Positions 61,327 to 64,000 of a stretch of DNA of 64,000 nucleotides are shown here, piece after piece; the stretch's first letter is position 1, and each line of letters opens with the position of its first letter. The DNA is from Deltaproteobacteria bacterium (GTDB lineage: Bacteria > Myxococcota_A > UBA9160 > UBA4427). The DNA lies in the NCBI GenBank assembly GCA_016713665.1, contig JADJOR010000008.1:248001-312000 (forward strand), in the 5' to 3' direction. The notes beneath the pieces were generated by a model. That model was not told where the DNA came from. It was given only the letters and a program-made list of their open reading frames with translations, and ran no database searches. The translations under genes and the position numbers were made by a program.

Positions 61327-62699
61327 CCGGTCGCAGGCGCCGTCGCGGAGGCCGGAGCCCCGTGATCCGCCGGGACCGGCTCGTGCTTCGGCGCGTGCGG
61401 ATGCCAGCCGATGATCGCGAGCAACACGAAGAATCCGACGACGTAGCCGATGGCCACGTGCCAGCCGCTCGCGAGCCAGCGACCGACGGACTTCGCCTCG
61501 GGGAAGATGTTCGTGATCGCGACACCGGCCGAGGAGCCGAACCAGATCATCGAGCCGCCGAAGCCGACCGAGTAGGCGAGCATGCCCCAGTCGTAGCCGC
61601 CCTGCTTGATCGCGAGGGCCGTCAGCGGGATGTTGTCGAAGACCGAGGACAGGAAGCCGAGTCCGAGGGACGTGTGCCAGGACGCAGCCGGCAGCTTCTC
61701 GACCGGCATCATGGTCGCGGAGAGCACGAGCGCCAGCAGGAAGCACGAGCCCTTGACCGCTTCGGGCAGCAGCGACCAGGTCGGCCTGCGCCAGGGCGCC
61801 GTGATGAGGATGGCGCCCCAGACCGCGACCCCGATGAAGGGGAACGACTCGGCCTGCGCGGGGTAGTTGACGTTGATCAGGACGTTGACTGCGATCGCGG
61901 CCCCGAGAATCACGGCAACCACGCCCATGCGCGACCAGTCGATGTGGAGATTCGCCGGGGCGTCCTTGAGGATCGGCGAGTGTTTGTGCTGCTGGAGCGC
62001 CGCGGGGATGCCGAACACGACGAGCGCGACTCCGGCGGCCACGTAGGCATGCAGGACGTCGAAGGGCGAGATCCCGCTGATCCACATCATCGTCGTCGTG
62101 GTGTCGCCGACGACGCTGCCGGCGCCCCCGGCGTTCGACGCCGCGACGATCGCGGCGATGTAGCCGATGTGGACCTTCCGGTTGAAGACCGTCTGCGCCA
62201 TCGCGCCACCGATCATGGCCGCGGCGATGTTGTCGAGGAACGACGAGAGCACGAAGACCATCACGAGCAGCGCGAAGCCGCCCTTCCAGTCGTCCGGCAG
62301 ATAGTTGGGCAGGAGCTTCGGGACCTCGCTCTCCTCGAAGTGGTTGGCGAGGAGCGCGAAGCCCGTCAGCAGACAGAACAGGTTCACGATCACGACCCAT
62401 TCGTGGCCGAGATGCGAGAAGAAACCGGCCACGCCCAGACCGTGCTTGAAGCTGCTGAAGAGGATGTTGTAGAGCACGACGGCCGTGAGGCCGGTCGCGG
62501 CGACCTGCAGCGTGTAGTGATGGAAGAGGGCGACGCCGACGAGCGTCATGCCGAACAGGATGAAGTCGACGGGAATGCCGCCGATCATCGGGAGGGGCGG
62601 TCGCTCGAATCCCTCGGCGAGCCCCGGCAGGGCGAAAAGCCCGATCGCCGCCACGACGACCGCGATGTGGATCGGACGCAGGGTCCAGAAACGAGGCAT
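61320..62699 (-). CDS. nhaD: NhaD-type Na+/H+ antiporter
   Basis: This 459-residue ion-transporter-superfamily protein has about twelve hydrophobic segments. FLDNIAAAMIGGAMAQ and SNAGGAGSVVGDTTTTMMWI are the paired half-site motifs of NhaD, repeated as SSVFDNIPLTALAIK and SAGVAITNIFPEAKS. The Asp and Thr residues are those used for cation binding. The C-terminus ends in a His/Pro/Ala-rich tail. The ATG at 62699 is chosen to start the first cytosolic segment. A second, similar copy begins to the right of the window. Confidence 0.88.
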   Translation of the reverse strand: MPRFWTLRPIHIAVVVAAIGLFALPGLAEGFERPPLPMIGGIPVDFILFGMTLVGVALFHHYTLQVAATGLTAVVLYNILFSSFKHGLGVAGFFSHLGHEWVVIVNLFCLLTGFALLANHFEESEVPKLLPNYLPDDWKGGFALLVMVFVLSSFLDNIAAAMIGGAMAQTVFNRKVHIGYIAAIVAASNAGGAGSVVGDTTTTMMWISGISPFDVLHAYVAAGVALVVFGIPAALQQHKHSPILKDAPANLHIDWSRMGVVAVILGAAIAVNVLINVNYPAQAESFPFIGVAVWGAILITAPWRRPTWSLLPEAVKGSCFLLALVLSATMMPVEKLPAASWHTSLGLGFLSSVFDNIPLTALAIKQGGYDWGMLAYSVGFGGSMIWFGSSAGVAITNIFPEAKSVGRWLASGWHVAIGYVVGFFVLLAIIGWHPHAPKHEPVPADHGAPASATAPATGH

Positions 62700-62923
62700 C
62701 GCGGCTTCCTTCGATCTTTCGGAGCTTCGAGCTCTTCGATCACGCCAGGCGTGGGGAGGGCGGCGCAAACCATATCACGGGTTCTAAGGCCCGAAATGGC
62801 CGATCGGTCGCATCGGCGCGAGCGTCGACGAAGTCCGGCCGAGTGGCGCGGGTTGGTCGGGCCATCCGATCGCGCACGGTGTCGCCACGGGAGAAAGGCG
62901 TGTCCGCGCTCGGACCGCAGCCT

Positions 62924-63742
62924 TCAAGGCGAGCCGAGGCCGAGGCGCAGACCGGGCGGCGGCGGATCGACCGGCGGCCCGGCGAAGCACTGGGCGATCT
63001 CCATCCACGCCCGGGCGGCGGAGCCCGTCACGCGCAGGGAGGTATCGCGCACGTGGCGGACCTGTGTGACGGTGAGACAGAAGTCGAGCGCACTGCCCTC
63101 GATCCGCTCGTCCTCCTGCGGATCGTTGCAGGTCCATGTTTCTCCCGAGGGCGCCTCGAGTCGGACATGGGGGGGCGGGCCCGGCTGCTCGCGCCGCCGA
63201 TTGGCGAAGCAGAAGCCGTAGGTCCGCACGCCGATGACGACGACGTGGCGCAGGCGTGCGGTCGGCGTGCGCGGGCGTGCGAGCATGTCGTAGATCGCCT
63301 GGCCGTGGGCCCAGGTCTCCATCAAGCGGGCCGTCGCGAACATCGAGACCCCCATGTCGGGGCCGAACCAGGGAAGTCGTTGGCGCGGGTCGAGTCCGCC
63401 GAGCAGTCCGGCCAGCTCGACGGCCGACCGCTGCCAGGCGGTGAGCAGCGCGCTCGAATCGAGGTCCGCCGCCGTGCGTCGCGCCTGCTCGAGCGCACCC
63501 GCACCCGCCGCAACGTCTTCCTGCATCCGCCGGCGCGCGACGGCGAAGGCCTCGTTTCCGAGCACGGCCGCGCGCGCCAGGAGATCGGAATCATGGAGAT
63601 GGGCGACGATGTCGCGAGGGGTCCAGGCCTTGAAGAGCGTCGGACGGCCCCAGTCGTCTTCGGACAGACCGCGGAGCACCTCATGCAGCTCCGCCACCTC
63701 CGCCGCGAAATCGACGTGGACCGCCGGAATCATGTCGAGCAT
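62924..63742 (-). CDS. TIGR03084-family DinB/maleylpyruvate-isomerase-like protein
   Basis: This 272-residue protein has the four-helix DinB-like start (AELHEVLRGLSEDDWGRPT) with metal histidines in DIVAHLHDSD and TWAHGQAIYD. A C-terminal part follows with YGFCFANRRREQ and ETWTCNDP, and a Pro-rich end. The mycothiol-dependent isomerases and TIGR03084 proteins share this plan; the substrate is unknown. It sits between two NhaD-type genes, with 224 bp on its right flank of transcription and 141 bp before the next gene. Confidence 0.8.
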   Translation of the reverse strand: MLDMIPAVHVDFAAEVAELHEVLRGLSEDDWGRPTLFKAWTPRDIVAHLHDSDLLARAAVLGNEAFAVARRRMQEDVAAGAGALEQARRTAADLDSSALLTAWQRSAVELAGLLGGLDPRQRLPWFGPDMGVSMFATARLMETWAHGQAIYDMLARPRTPTARLRHVVVIGVRTYGFCFANRRREQPGPPPHVRLEAPSGETWTCNDPQEDERIEGSALDFCLTVTQVRHVRDTSLRVTGSAARAWMEIAQCFAGPPVDPPPPGLRLGLGSP

Positions 63743-63883
63743 GGCGCCGCTCGGCGCGTCGCCGCTCCGACCGGATCGCGCTTCGATGCGCCCCGGCGAC
63801 CCGCCGGCGCGATCGGGCCCCGTCCCCGACGAGACCTCGGGCCAGCCGATGCCGCGCTTCTTCGGCGCCTCATCTCACGGCGA

Positions 63884-64000
63884 TCAGGGCGCCACGACGG
63901 CGGCCGAGTCGGCCTCGACGGTCGCATGGGACTCCACCGCAGGCGCGTGCCCGCTCGGCGTGGGATTCCATCCGATGAGGCCGAGCATCACGAAGAATCC
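63884..64000 (-). CDS. Second NhaD-like antiporter, C-terminal fragment
   Basis: The frame is open from the window edge to a TGA at 63884-63886. Its last 38 residues start GFFVMLGLIGWNPTPSGHAP, closely parallel to GFFVLLAIIGWHPHAPKH in the NhaD copy at 61320-62699. It is therefore a paralog whose main body lies outside the window. Confidence 0.7.
   Translation of the reverse strand, partial: GFFVMLGLIGWNPTPSGHAPAVESHATVEADSAAVVAP

Overview
The window is about 64 kb of very GC-rich, densely coded chromosomal DNA with roughly 55 protein genes, no rRNA or tRNA gene, no insertion sequence and no CRISPR array that I can see. OmpA and lipoprotein-type envelope genes, the tesA-ybbA-ybbP arrangement, YaeQ and a CarF-type plasmalogen desaturase point to an aerobic Gram-negative of the delta-proteobacterial/Myxococcota type. 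That placement is inferred from gene content only. The gene set suggests a heterotroph rich in acyl-CoA, amide, aldehyde and wax-lipid metabolism.

Left part (1-20 kb): the end of a lactate-utilisation lutB-lutC operon, a giant MFS/spermidine-synthase fusion, a frameshifted DUF1232 gene, fabF, a His/Gly-rich secreted protein, and a CarF/TMEM189 desaturase overlapping an unknown membrane protein. A minus-strand operon follows: c-type cytochrome, an extended GTP cyclohydrolase II, and a SIS-creatininase fusion. It is flanked by a ferric-reductase-like membrane protein, a KAS III enzyme and an FHA protein. ybbP and ybbA are divergent from tesA.

Middle (19-39 kb): a quinone oxidoreductase; an SRPBCC, aldehyde dehydrogenase, glutamine-synthetase-like and iron alcohol dehydrogenase run that looks catabolic; yaeQ; a VWA-OmpA lipoprotein; an AI-2E-type permease with a frameshifted BKACE enzyme; a secreted esterase divergent from a TetR regulator; a run of two amidohydrolases and a tandem CoA-transferase whose first half carries a frameshift and an amber codon; a Ca/Na exchanger and an MgtC-like protein.

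Right part (39-64 kb): a 1696-residue exported protein joining PA14, a copper-radical (galactose/glyoxal) oxidase, NPCBM, discoidin, a YVTN propeller, a diheme cytochrome, Ca-binding repeats and a C-terminal anchor, followed by an exported propeller protein with a similar tail. Then come an SDR, a wax-ester synthase/DGAT behind 21-bp leader repeats, a ModE-like regulator, HIT, MFS, SelO, hydrolases, threonylcarbamoyl-AMP synthase, GST, an enoyl-CoA hydratase/SnoaL/EXPERA operon, a DevCAB exporter, and NhaD-type antiporters on both sides of a DinB-like gene.

The best candidates for undescribed biology are the copper-radical-oxidase/diheme megaprotein cassette, the cytochrome/GTP-cyclohydrolase/SIS-creatininase operon, the CarF plus membrane-protein pair and the ECH/SnoaL/EXPERA operon. 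Three single-base lesions in or beside G/C runs (near 4601, 29131 and 35586) may be sequencing errors or real decay.
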